The notes under the pieces are model-generated. The model had not been told where the DNA came from. It searched no databases and worked only from the letters and a program-made list of their open reading frames with translations. DNA of 64,000 nt from Impatiens glandulifera (lineage: Eukaryota > Streptophyta > Magnoliopsida > Ericales > Balsaminaceae): contig NC_061864.1 in the NCBI RefSeq assembly GCF_907164915.1, positions 5,973,389-6,037,388 of the forward strand, given 5' to 3'. Each line of letters opens with the position of its first letter. The first letter of the stretch is position 1. Position numbers and translations under genes: made by a program. Positions 35,433-51,228 of the stretch are shown piece after piece.

Positions 35433-36442
35433 TCTATTTTATTAAATAAAATTGATAATATCTTCTTGGAAATGCTGACTAATTTTCTCGGGTTAATCGT
35501 ATAACTTATAAACACATTTAAATAATTAATTAGACGAACAAAAACACATTTAAATAATTAATTAGACGAACAAAATTTATCGTCTACAGGAGATATCAAA
35601 CTCTTGTCGTGCTAGAATAGGGGATGAAAATTGATAATAGTGTTATTCCATTGATATAAAGGATTTTGACATTTAAAAGTTAGTATCATTGTCCAATAAG
35701 AAATGATAGCCATCTTTTCTTCCAAGGGAAGAATTTGAAGAACTATTAGTTTTAATAATGGATTGTATAGTTGAATATTAAGACCTTTGAATAAATGCAC
35801 ATACCCAACTTATGAATTAGGATATTCCCTAAATTCATTAAAGAAATAAAGTAATTGACTTGTACAAAAAAGAAAATTAGTAAAAAATGACTTTGAACAA
35901 ACTATTTAATCTAAAAGAAATCACTTTTAAGTGCCAACAAAATTAAGAGAATAAAGTTATCATGTTCTATTCCCACTAAAACCGTTCTAATTTAAATATA
36001 GATCTTATTAGACTAATCAGAATATACCCTGCCTTGTAAATTTTGCTAATCCGAAGTTTCTTCTCTTATAAGTCCCAAAGTTATTCAAGGTACATTCATA
36101 TTTTTTTCATCAAAAAACAACATTTTTAATTATTTATCATTTTGCTCATACTAATCCTAAAAGAGAAAATGATAATTTGAATCAACTAATAGGTTTGATC
36201 TAAATATTCCCTAATGAAGGCAGGTTGCTTGAACAATCATTTATTTCTGAAACAAATTGATTCTTTCGAAAAAATAAAAAGTGTCTCCTTCTAATAATAA
36301 TACTTACCATCTGTTTCAATACACAAAATATGGTAATCACAATTTAGTATCTATAAAAAGATAGAAAACAACACAAATAACAGATAATAAACATATTCCT
36401 AAATAAAATAAACAGATAGAAACTCAGTTCACATAGAAAATA
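35433..36442. other. Intergenic DNA downstream of the seven-TM gene
   Basis: No coding frame was found. A short direct repeat (ACACATTTAAATAATTAATT followed by AGACGAACAAA) occurs twice at about 35512-35543 and 35544-35574. The final 200 bases probably include the 3' UTR of the minus-strand gene ending at 36443. Confidence 0.6.
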
Positions 36443-37762
36443 TCACAGTTCAAATTCATCTTCAAGCTTCAAGGCCTCTGCTGCAGCTTCCTCCTCTTCA
36501 TCATCAATAGCAAAGTATGGATTGTGAGCTTTGGGCATGAAGTTATAGCCAGTGAAAACATAGAAAGCCAGTGTAGCTAACTCGGCAGCCAAAATACTGG
36601 TCCATTGATAACGATAAGATGTGATAGTCTCCAAAGCATAAACTACAACCCTAGTGAAATAAATGTAACAGATAACAATGATGTAGTATTGCCTAAACAA
36701 CGTCAATTTCATCAAGTTAACCGCAGCCTTCCCATCCGTCCTAGCAGCTTCTCTCAAGTTCTTAATAGACCAAACGATCGGGAACAGAACTGCACAACAA
36801 CAAATCACGTCGACAAGCAAAAACACTTGCTTCCATGTATAAGAATCTTGCCCAAATGGACCTGTTTCATCAATCACAACCTGGGCAACATTTGCAATCA
36901 CTTGCAAAGGTATCACAATCATCAACACCTTCTTTTCTTTATCTTGTAAGTATGGTTTCAAAAAAGACCAACCAGTGCCAATCAACACAATCAATGTGAA
37001 CAAAGTGATACCTTTCAAGAAGCTAAAGATGTAGAACAGAATATCCCAACCGTGGGCAGTACCGGTTCTCTTAATGTATGATTTATCCTCGGCCTCACAT
37101 ACAAGATTCAATGCTTTTAGGAGAACAACAGCCAGCATAAAGAAATGGATTCTATAAACCGACAACAACTTAGAATAGAGTACGTAAATCCAAGCGACGG
37201 CAATCGCAACGTAGGTTATGAACAACAAGAAGTAGATCCAGGGTAGACTAGTTTTACCCGCGGATAAATAATCGCGTTGTCCGGATTTAGTGTCCAGATT
37301 GTACATGCTTGAGTAGACATTCATTGAGATTTTCAGATCACGGACGCAATTACCGAATACAAGTGTCAATTGATTGGAATCGGATACGTTAAAGCTGGTA
37401 TCGAATGAATCACCTTTGATCTGGTCGAATGTGAACACTCGTTTGACGAATTCCGATTGGACGGAACAGCCGATTTCACCTTGATTTAGTTGTTCGAGAA
37501 CGTGGTACCAGGACTCACGAGTGGTGAGGAAGAATCCAACCTGCGTCAAATCGGCGTTAGGGTTAGAGAAAACGATGCTGGAGAGACTGAGATCGAGGTG
37601 ACCGCGATGCGTAAATCCGAACTCGTCGAAAGGGATAATGGATCGGGCGTCGGAACGAATCGTTGTAGACCGGATTTCGGCGAGAGCAGGAGCGAAGAGG
37701 ACGGCAGCGGCGAAAAGGAGAAGAGAGAAGAATCGAGGTAAACGATTGGAATCCATCGCCAT
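36443..37762 (-). CDS. GOLD/seven-transmembrane protein of the GPR107/108 (LUSTR) family
   Basis: This intronless gene encodes 439 residues, the usual length in plants. Residues 1-28 form a signal peptide (LPRFFSLLLFAAAVLFAPALA). A lumenal domain of about 145 residues follows, with two cysteines in GEIGCSVQ and FGNCVRDLK that may form a disulfide. Seven hydrophobic spans lie between about 175 and 405: WIYFLLFITYVAIAVAWIY, FFMLAVVLLKALNLVC, IFSFLKGITLFTLIVLIGTG, VLMIVIPLQVIANVAQVVI, VFLLVDVICCCAVLFPIVW, YYIIVICYIYFTRVVVY and ILAAELATLAFYVFTGY. The short acidic tail (DDEEEEAAAEALKLEDEFEL) is family-like. Relatives work in Golgi and endosome trafficking, and plant members were once listed as candidate GPCRs. 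Ligand and G-protein coupling are unproven. Confidence 0.93.
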   Translation of the reverse strand: MAMDSNRLPRFFSLLLFAAAVLFAPALAEIRSTTIRSDARSIIPFDEFGFTHRGHLDLSLSSIVFSNPNADLTQVGFFLTTRESWYHVLEQLNQGEIGCSVQSEFVKRVFTFDQIKGDSFDTSFNVSDSNQLTLVFGNCVRDLKISMNVYSSMYNLDTKSGQRDYLSAGKTSLPWIYFLLFITYVAIAVAWIYVLYSKLLSVYRIHFFMLAVVLLKALNLVCEAEDKSYIKRTGTAHGWDILFYIFSFLKGITLFTLIVLIGTGWSFLKPYLQDKEKKVLMIVIPLQVIANVAQVVIDETGPFGQDSYTWKQVFLLVDVICCCAVLFPIVWSIKNLREAARTDGKAAVNLMKLTLFRQYYIIVICYIYFTRVVVYALETITSYRYQWTSILAAELATLAFYVFTGYNFMPKAHNPYFAIDDEEEEAAAEALKLEDEFEL

Positions 37763-38097
37763 CGCCGTCGCCGCTCGTCCTCAGTCTAGAATCTGGATGA
37801 GTTGCGATTATTGTGGGTGAAGATTGAAGGAATTGCGTATGTTATAGTTGGTTGAAGAAATCGATGTTACTCCCACCGACGCTAGATCAAGTCAAAGTCG
37901 GCTATTTTCATATCAGTTTTTTCAAATAATTCTTATATTATTTATTTTTATGTTTTTTCCATTTTAACTTTATATTTTTAACATCTATTAGTATTATTAA
38001 TTTTAATCATTACATACAAATATATTTTCTTAAAAAATAGAAAATTGTTTCGCTTAATAAATTTGGACGAAATTACTGTCCCCGGTATAAAAAATAT
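37763..38097. other. Promoter side of the seven-TM gene
   Basis: The first 150 bases are of normal composition and should contain the 5' UTR and promoter of the minus-strand gene. From 37915 the sequence turns AT-rich. No motif was assigned with confidence. Confidence 0.55.
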
Positions 38098-38563
38098 AGG
38101 GCAAATTACCTGGGCAGCCATCAAACTATTTTAATCGTTCACTTTTGGCCCTCAAATTAATTTTTGAAACAAATCGCCCCTTCAACTTTTATAAAGGTCA
38201 CCAATGACCTTTCCGTCAACTTTTTGGTTAAACCTAACTATTTAAGTTTAAAATATTATTTTTTTATATATTATCTTTAATCTTATATTTTATATTTATA
38301 TATATAATTATTAAATCGCTTATATATAATAGGGCAAATTACCTGGGCGGCCCTCGAACTATCTCGATCGCTCACTATTGGCCCTCAAACTAATTTTTGA
38401 AACAAATCGCCCCTTCAACTTTTATAAAGGTCACCAGTGGCCCTTCCGTCAACTTTTTAGTTAAACCTAACCGTTTAAGTTTAAAATATTATTTTTTTAT
38501 ATATTATCTTTAATCTTATATTTTATATTTATATATATAATTGTTAAATCGCTTTTATATAAT
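38098..38563. repeat. Two tandem 233-bp copies of a transposon-end-like sequence
   Basis: Copy 1 (38098-38330) and copy 2 (38331-38563) are nearly identical. Both open with AGGGCAAATTACCTGGGC and contain TCACT(T/A)TTGGCCCTCAAA, AACAAATCGCCCCTTCAACT, AAAGGTCACCA and CCGTCAACTTTTT, ending in an ATATAT-rich tail. The 'ccctcaaactaatttttg' style is typical of terminal regions of plant DNA transposons and retroelements. The pair lies directly beside the foldback at 38568. Confidence 0.88.
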
Positions 38564-38567
38564 ATTA

Positions 38568-39126
38568 TATATATATTATTATTAAATTTTATATAATTAT
38601 TAAATCTTTTATATAATAAATAAATAATATATATATATATTATTTATTTTTATCTATGTATATATATATATAATTTATATATATTATCTTTAACTAATTT
38701 ATATATAATATATATTTTAAAAAATAATTTAAGTGTTAAAAGTATTTGAGTAGTTAAAAGGTTTCAATTACTTTTAATCTTTCAAATTATTTTGTAAAAT
38801 ATATATTCTATAAATTATATAAATTTATTTATATATATATATATAATTAATGATTAGGGAATCCATATAATTTATTTTTAAACTTTGTTTTATATATATT
38901 AAAAATAATTTATTAAAAGTAATGGTAACCTTCTAACTACTCAAATACTTTTAACACTTAAATTATTTTTTAAAATATATATTATATAAATATTATATTT
39001 AAATTAGTTAAAGATAATATATATAAATTATATATATATATATATATATAAAAATAAATAATATATATTATTTATTTATTATATAAAAGATTTAATAATT
39101 ATATAAAATTTAATAATAATATATAT
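38568..39126. repeat. Large AT-rich foldback (inverted repeat with arms of about 213 bp)
   Basis: The left arm (38568-38780) and right arm (38912-39126) are reverse complements with few differences. Matching landmarks are AAATTTTATATAATTATTAA, AATCTTTTATATAATAAATA, TATTATCTTTAACTAATTTA and AAGTGTTAAAAGTATTTGAG. The loop is about 130 bases. No target duplication is clear because the edges are AT-only. It may be the core of the same element whose end is duplicated at 38098-38563. Confidence 0.88.
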
Positions 39127-39296
39127 GGATTTCCTAGAGACTAAAAATAAAAAGAAAAGAAAATATTCTTTTATTAAAATTAGTAGATACTAGATTATCT
39201 TGAAAATTATTAAAAGAAGGTTTAATACTTGTTTTTTAAATAGTTATGGTTGTTTTAAATGTATGTTCACTATGTATCTAAATAAAATGTCTATCC

Positions 39297-39372
<76 letters not shown>

Positions 39373-39795
39373 AATGAAAATATATGAATTTTTATAATCG
39401 TCTCAAATATTGGAGGGATATATAATTGTGAGTTCAATTTTATTTTTTTTAATTCAGATAAAACTAAAAGCTATTACAATTTAAAAAATTATAATTAATT
39501 CCTTCTTTTATACTACTTGATTGTCATGTTTTGATAACTTGATGAACACCTATAATAATAATAATAATAATTGAAGTTCATTGTTTTATAAACAAATATT
39601 AAATAATTTATAAACTTTTTTTTTCTAATTAAATAACTCAAATGTGAAGAATCAACAACTAAATGAAAAAAGTTGATTAATAATCTATAATTAAATTAAA
39701 AATGTTGGATATGAATATACTTACTATGTTTATATAGTATTTACAATGATTTCAAATTAAGATCGTTTTGAACACCTAAATCGGTGTCTCTTAAA
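39127..39795. other. AT-rich intergenic DNA with long (AT)n microsatellite
   Basis: No gene was seen. 39298-39369 is an AT dinucleotide run of about 70 bases. A (TAA)n run lies near 39552-39570. The right edge holds the left copy of the hAT-like target duplication. Confidence 0.75.
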
Positions 39796-40309
39796 CAGTG
39801 TTCTAAACGGCGGTAGGCGGTGGCGGAGCGATAAGTGACTGCCTACTGCCTCGGGTGCCTAGGCGGTGTCTAAGCGGTGTCTAAGCGGTGCCTAAGCGGT
39901 TGAATATAAATATAATAAAGATGTTTTATAATTATCATTTTACTAAAAACTCAAATATATATTCTCTAACATAGTAACATTTTACAAAAATAAATATGTA
40001 ACAAGCTGAAGAAGAGATAGATGATCAGATGATCGAAGAATATATATGTGAATAATCAAGGAGGTGAAGTGAATGAGATAAGAAACGAAAAAGAAGAAGA
40101 TAAATGAATTGGAATGTAAAGAGTCATTTCAAAGAGTTTTTTTTATTGAATATATATATATATATATATATTAATATTAGTAATTAATTAATTAAAAATA
40201 ATAAATAATTAAATAATCTGACCGCCTCATGTATAGGCGGAGCGGTATTGGACCGCCTACCGCCTAGGCGCCGCTTAGGCGGCCGCCTCGACCGCCATTT
40301 AGAACACTG
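39796..40309. mobile_element. 514-bp non-autonomous hAT-like element
   Basis: The ends are CAGTGTTCTAAA and its reverse complement TTTAGAACACTG. The exact 8-bp direct repeat CTCTTAAA flanks both sides (39788-39795 and 40310-40317). An 8-bp duplication and CAG/CTG-like termini are the hAT signature. Subterminal regions on both sides are packed with GGCGG/CCGCC and CTAAGCGGTG motifs, the kind of short repeats hAT transposases bind. The AT-rich interior encodes nothing. Identical target repeats suggest a fairly recent insertion. Confidence 0.92.
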
Positions 40310-40317
40310 CTCTTAAA

Positions 40318-40559
40318 AATGAAAGCTATGATATGAAACATTGTTTGAGAAATCTTAACTTAATAGATCTCAATTATCTCATTAAGTGAAAGTTAGTATA
40401 AATTCACAATAAACTAATTAAATAGTGTGAGTACTATAAATCAATTAATTTATAGATCTTAAATATTGTGTATAATTATCTAAACAACACGTCATCATCT
40501 ATCTATAGTTTAACTAGAATATACACTATTGATGATATAAAAATCGGAAAAAAATAAAT
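40318..40559. other. AT-rich spacer between the hAT-like element and the tandem array
   Basis: No gene, inverted repeat or motif of note was found in these 242 bases. Confidence 0.6.
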
Positions 40560-41990
40560 TACGTAAAATTGTGATTGAATTTTAATTTTATTTTAACCGT
40601 TTAAAGTTTATGTGCGGGGTCAATTCACATTACGACCTAAATATTCATTTACTTTCACATATATATCCAAATTAATCACAGATCTCGATCCGACAATCCA
40701 GACACTTTGAAAATTAAGCATCATTTATTTATATATATATATATATATTATAGTTAGTTAAAAAGTTTAAACTTATATTGTTAAAATGTCTCAAGTTCAT
40801 CAAATTTGGTGTTAAATTTAAAATATAAAGTTTTATTAGCCTAATTGATTAAAATGTTATATTTGTTTTGTTATGTTGCAAGTTCGAAACATACCTATAG
40901 TATTTTTAATTTTATTTTTAACCGTTTTAAGTATATGAGCGTGTCAACCCAAAATCCGATCTAAGTATCCATTTACTCTCACATATATATCCAAATTAAT
41001 TACAGCTATCGACCCGGCAAACCAGAAACTTTAAAAATTAAGCATCATTATATATATATATATTAGTTAAAAAATTGAACTTATATTGTTAAAATGTTCC
41101 GCGTTCATCAAATTTAGTGTTGAATTTAAAATATAAAGTCTTATTAGTCTACTTTGTTAAAGAGTTGTACTTATTTTGTTAGGTTACAAGTTCGAAACAT
41201 ACATATAACATTTTTATTTTTATTTTTAACCGTTTTAAGTTTATGGACGGGTCAACCCACAATCCGACCCAAATATTCATTTATTCTCACATATATATTC
41301 ATATTAACAACAGCTCTCGACCAACAATCTAAACACTTTGAAAATTAAGCATCATTATATATATATATTAGTTAGTAAAAAAATTGAACTTGTATTTTTA
41401 AAATGTCATGTGTTCATCAAATTTGGTGTTGAATTTAAAATATAAAATCGTATTAGTCTAGTTGGTTAAAAGAATGTATTTGTTTTGTTATGATGCAAGT
41501 TCGAAACATACATATAGTATTTTTTATTTTATTTTTAATTATTTTAAGTTTATGGGCGGGTTAACCCACAATTCGACCCAAGTATTCATTTACTTCACAT
41601 ATATATATATTCAAATTAACAATAGTTCTCAACTTGACAATCCAGACACTTTAAAAATTAAGCATCATTATATAGATATATATAAATTAGTTAGTTAAAA
41701 AGTTAAATTTATATTGTTAAAATGTCCCACGTAATTTGATGTTAAATTTAAAATATAAAGTTTTATTAGCCTAATTGGTTAAATAGTTGTACTTGTTTTT
41801 GTTATGTTGCAAATTTGAAATATACGTATAACATTTTTAAGTTTATGGGCGGGTCAACCACAATCCGACTCAAGTATCCATTTACTCTCACATATATATT
41901 CAAATTAACCGCAATTTTCGATCCGATAATCCGAACACTTTGAAAATTTAGCATCATTATATATATATATAATTATATATATATAATTAT
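40560..41990 (+). repeat. Tandem array of about 4.5 units of a roughly 310-bp repeat with tRNA-like boxes
   Basis: Each unit carries, in order, CCGTTTTAAGTTTATGGGCG, GTCAACCCACAATCCGACCC, CATTTACTCTCACATATATA, GACAATCCAGACACTTTGAA, AAATTAAGCATCATTATATA, GTGTTGAATTTAAAATATAA and GCAAGTTCGAAACATAC. Copies of the last block sit near 40883, 41190, 41500 and 41812, a spacing of 307-312. The section TTAGTCTAGTTGGTTAAA followed about 35 bases later by AAGTTCGAAAC matches the A and B boxes of a tRNA-type pol III promoter. Units differ by many point changes. The right end passes into TA-rich sequence. No protein is encoded across units. Confidence 0.85.
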
Positions 41991-42004
41991 ATATATATAT
42001 ATAG

Positions 42005-42170
42005 ATCTTCTATATAAGTGAGAACCAAATGCTAATATCACCTGTCCCAAAAAATGTTTCAATCTGTTACAAGAATACTACCTCATTTTGTTATCTTAGA
42101 AACAAAATGAAACATTTTTTGGAATAGGGTATGAGCATGAGATTAATGCTTATGTAATGAAATATAAATT
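42005..42170. repeat. Short inverted repeat, MITE-like
   Basis: CCCAAAAAATGTTTCAAT at 42047-42065 is inverted as ATGAAACATTTTTTGGAATA at 42107-42127. Weaker pairing continues outward (ATAAGTGAGAACCAAATGCT against AGATTAATGCTTAT). This gives a hairpin-like element of about 160 bases. No clear target duplication was found. Confidence 0.55.
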
Positions 42171-43823
42171 ATTTTGGAATTTATTGCATTAAATATTTAA
42201 TTTTCTTAACAAAGACAAATATTGTATATATTATTATTTAATTCTTGAGCATAAACATAATAAAATAAGTTGTAATATTATTTATTTATGTTTCATATAT
42301 TTTTTTAAATAAAAACTATCCATGAGTTATTACTCATCACCCTCGTTGTAGTTATAGCTAAGCCTAATAGAAGTGAGGCCATTTTCATTCTCTCCTTAAA
42401 TAGAAGATTAGTTATGGAGTGGACCAACTTTAATAGATAGAGTGAAAATGAATAAGAACTTGAAATAAAATTAAATTAATACTGAATTAAAAAAGTGAAG
42501 AAAAGGAATAGGTTCATTGGACTGTTGATTGCTTGCCACGTGTTACATTTTTCATTCATCTGACGGTGGACGTCTGTCCTGAATAATAAAGCAAAGTTAT
42601 ACAAGCAAGTGTTCAAGAAATTGTCTTTCACAAATTTAAAAAAAAAAAATCACAATTATCATCCTAATAATAATAAAATTATAAAAAAAAAACTGAATAA
42701 ATAAACTTAATTTGATATAAAATTTTGACAATAATTTAAAACATCTTGCAACTATAATTTAATTTGACTTTTCAAAATACATAATTTTCAATTTCATCAT
42801 TCTCGTTGTTATTATAAATAAGTTATTTGGCTTACTATTTTTCTTATATTGATCATAGTTGTCAAGTGTAATACAAATCCTTAATAATATGACTTTTTAA
42901 ATGTAATTTTATGTGTGCATTGATTTTTACTTAAAAAATTAAAGTGGTAACAATAAATTTGAGTTAGGTTTGGTTAGGTGTAAGTTTATTTTAAAATAAT
43001 ATACAAATTATTTTAAAGTTTTTATATTTATTGATGGTAATATTAAGAAAGTGAATTTCTTTAATAAAAATATTTTAAAATATTAATATATAACAAATAA
43101 ATGTACTTTTTGAAAAAGAAAGTAATTTAATTAATGAATTACGTATTTTATATTGTATTTATCTGTAAATATTTAAAATATTTCTATAAATAATTAATAT
43201 TATTTATAACTTAATAAGAAAAACAAAATACGACCAATAAGCTAATATTTTTATTTATTTTTTATTTAAGACCAAATAAATAATATCACACTTTGTGACG
43301 TAAATTTCATCCGATTTGATAAATGTATTTTTTTTTAAAGATTTAATAAATAAAAAAATAGTGTATTTTTTTAGTGATAAAGATGGTTAGAGGGTTAGTA
43401 ATATAATTAAGAGGGTATTTTAGACTTATTATAATTATATTTTGAAGACTTAACACTATTAGGTTACAACAAGTGTAAATAAAAATAATAAATTTTGTAA
43501 ATAAAATACTTTATTTTGAAATAATTATAATAATAAAAATGTAATAAAAAATAAAAAAATAATAAAATTTCAAAATAAACTGGTTTAAAAGAAGCCGTAA
43601 CAGCAGCTGGAAGAAGGGGTCTTTCAGTCTGTCTCTTTCTCTCTCTAGAAGAAGGCTTGAAGATACAAAATTTTCTGTGTATAAACTACGGAAAGTTTTG
43701 ACATCTGCCATTTGAATCCTTCTTTGGCCGGCGCTAACGGAAGGAATTTCTTCTGCCTGCCAATCCACTGACGCGTGATGCTTGAAGTTGACCAGTCTTG
43801 ATCCGAGTCTTCTTCGCCGTCTC
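42171..43823. other. AT-rich intergenic DNA and CRK promoter
   Basis: No gene was seen between the repeat island and the kinase start. The last 250 bases (43580 onward) are richer in GC and contain a CTCTTTCTCTCTCT tract at about 43630-43648. They probably form the promoter and 5' UTR of the kinase gene. Confidence 0.6.
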
Positions 43824-49585
<5,762 letters not shown>

Positions 49586-50558
49586 TAGCCGGGGCTGGAC
49601 TGGACTGGACTTGTCATATAAATAGAGAGGTACTTTAATTTGTTTGTTTTATACTAAATTAATTAAAATACTCCCTTGTTTTATTAGCCTTGTGCTTGTT
49701 ATAGAATATTATAGACACAGACAGTGTATTTTGTTTTGTTTGATTGTCCAGATTCTTGATGTATTCTCATGCATAACTATTTATTGCCATCACAAACCTG
49801 TCCCTCCTACTTTGTAGGTAGATGAAAAATATTGATGCCCAACAATTTTAGTTTGTTTGTTTGTTTGGAATTTTACGTTTTTACTTTTGATTCTTAGTTT
49901 ATTGAATCTTTTTAAGGCTTGTTTGATATTTGGTTATTGGGATAAAATTCAGTTTTTATCCCGTTTATCCCAATAACCAAACATCTTATTATCAATTTTA
50001 TCCATTTAAATACCAAAATTATCCCATCTTTTTTAAATTACCTTATCATTTTTCTCTCTAATCCACAATTTTCTCACATTCACCCTACCCTCTCAACTCA
50101 AAACTAAATTAGTCTTAAAATTTTAAATTATTATTATTATTTTTTTTAATTTTTAACAAATATTTTCAAAAGCCCACTTTCCCAAACAAACTCTAACACA
50201 AATTAATTCAACATCATTTCAATATATTCTAATCTATCAAATTTTACTTATTATATTATTATATATTAATACTTTTTTAAAAAAATTATTCAAAAAAAAT
50301 ATTTTACTCTTAAAATTATCACGAAATATTAATTTTTTTGGTAATTTTATTTATGCCCAAACCATTCTTCTAATAAGGCATATATATATATATATATATA
50401 TTAGAATTATATATATTAGAATTTTGTGTTTTTTACATGAATCGAATGAATGAGTGAGAGAAAAGATAGAATTACAAAATGTGTGACTGACTAGTGAGAG
50501 ATGAAAGAATAGACATGAAAGGGTACAAATTTCCAGGTAGGTATATATGTGTTGATGA
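49586..50558. other. Convergent intergenic region between CRK and SAUR, with a strong hairpin
   Basis: The 3' UTRs of the kinase (+) and SAUR (-) lie at the ends. At 49925-49985 the sequence GATATTTGGTTATTGGGATA is followed 20 bases later by TATCCCAATAACCAAACATC, forming a near-perfect stem of about 22 bp. It is probably a small foldback element. The remainder is AT-rich, with a (TA)n run near 50382-50400. Confidence 0.65.
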
Positions 50559-50927
50559 TTATAATACGTTGAAGCAGCGGATGAAGAGATGATGATGATG
50601 TTGATGATGAATGGTGTGTTGAACGGCGAGGAATTGATCGACGTGGCAGGGGATGTTGATGGGGCCTAGTTGTTGTTGATGGAAGCCGTATTCTTGTTCG
50701 GCCTCCTTCAAGAGGTTGGAGAAGAGTGGATGGTTGAAATACACGACAGGCACCACGAATCTCTGTTGCTGTTCGTCCTGTTTTCCGACCATTATCGGCA
50801 CCACTCCACCACCCAATTTCTTAGTATTGTACTTGATCATGCAGCTGCAGCAGCAGTCGGATGAAGCATTATCTTCATGATCATGATCATCATCTCCTCT
50901 CATCATCATCATCATCGCCGGCATCAT
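50559..50927 (-). CDS. SAUR: SAUR-family auxin-responsive protein
   Basis: This intronless gene encodes 122 residues. The SAUR core spans about 45-105: VPIMVGKQDEQQQRFVVPVVYF, NHPLFSNLLKEAEQEYGF and GPINIPCHVDQF. These match the conserved middle of the family. The N-terminus is unusual, with a run of Met (MMPAMMMMM) followed by Asp/His-rich and Cys-rich (DCCCSC) stretches. The tail is His-rich. SAURs inhibit PP2C.D phosphatases and so activate plasma-membrane H+-ATPases during growth. The longer type with an N-terminal extension resembles the SAUR30/36 group. The His and Met runs come from CAT/ATG trinucleotide repeats on one strand, so lengths may vary between alleles. Confidence 0.87.
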   Translation of the reverse strand: MMPAMMMMMRGDDDHDHEDNASSDCCCSCMIKYNTKKLGGGVVPIMVGKQDEQQQRFVVPVVYFNHPLFSNLLKEAEQEYGFHQQQLGPINIPCHVDQFLAVQHTIHHQHHHHLFIRCFNVL

Positions 50928-51064
50928 CAGAGAAGAAGAAGAAGAAGGAGGTTGAAGATCAGGGAAAGAGAGCTGTATTATTATTAATTATATTGTCTTG
51001 GTGTTGGGTTTGGGTTTGGGTTTGGAATTGTAATGAAATATAAATGAATATGGATGATGTTACT

Positions 51065-51228
51065 TATATATATAATAAGTTTGTAATATGGGTATGGCGG
51101 TGGGGTGGAAAAGGGTTTAGGGTTTCTTATTCGGAAAGGAAGTAGAAGAAGAAGAAGTCTCCCCCTCCCTCCCCTATTGACCTTTTCTGATTCTCATTAT
51201 TATTATTAGAGAGTGAATGTTCCACGTG
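51065..51228 (-). promoter_or_regulatory. TATA box and G-box upstream of the SAUR gene
   Basis: On the minus strand a TATATATAAG-type TATA box lies at about 51066-51077, roughly 140 bases upstream of the ATG at 50927. A CACGTG G-box lies at 51223-51228, about 296 bases upstream. G-boxes are targets of PIF and BZR-type factors, which often drive SAUR genes. Function is inferred. Confidence 0.5.

Noticed and set aside
41154..41698. Two similar open frames suggesting a protein family in the 310-bp array
   Set aside because: They arise from repeat units, contain no conserved domain and are broken in the other units.
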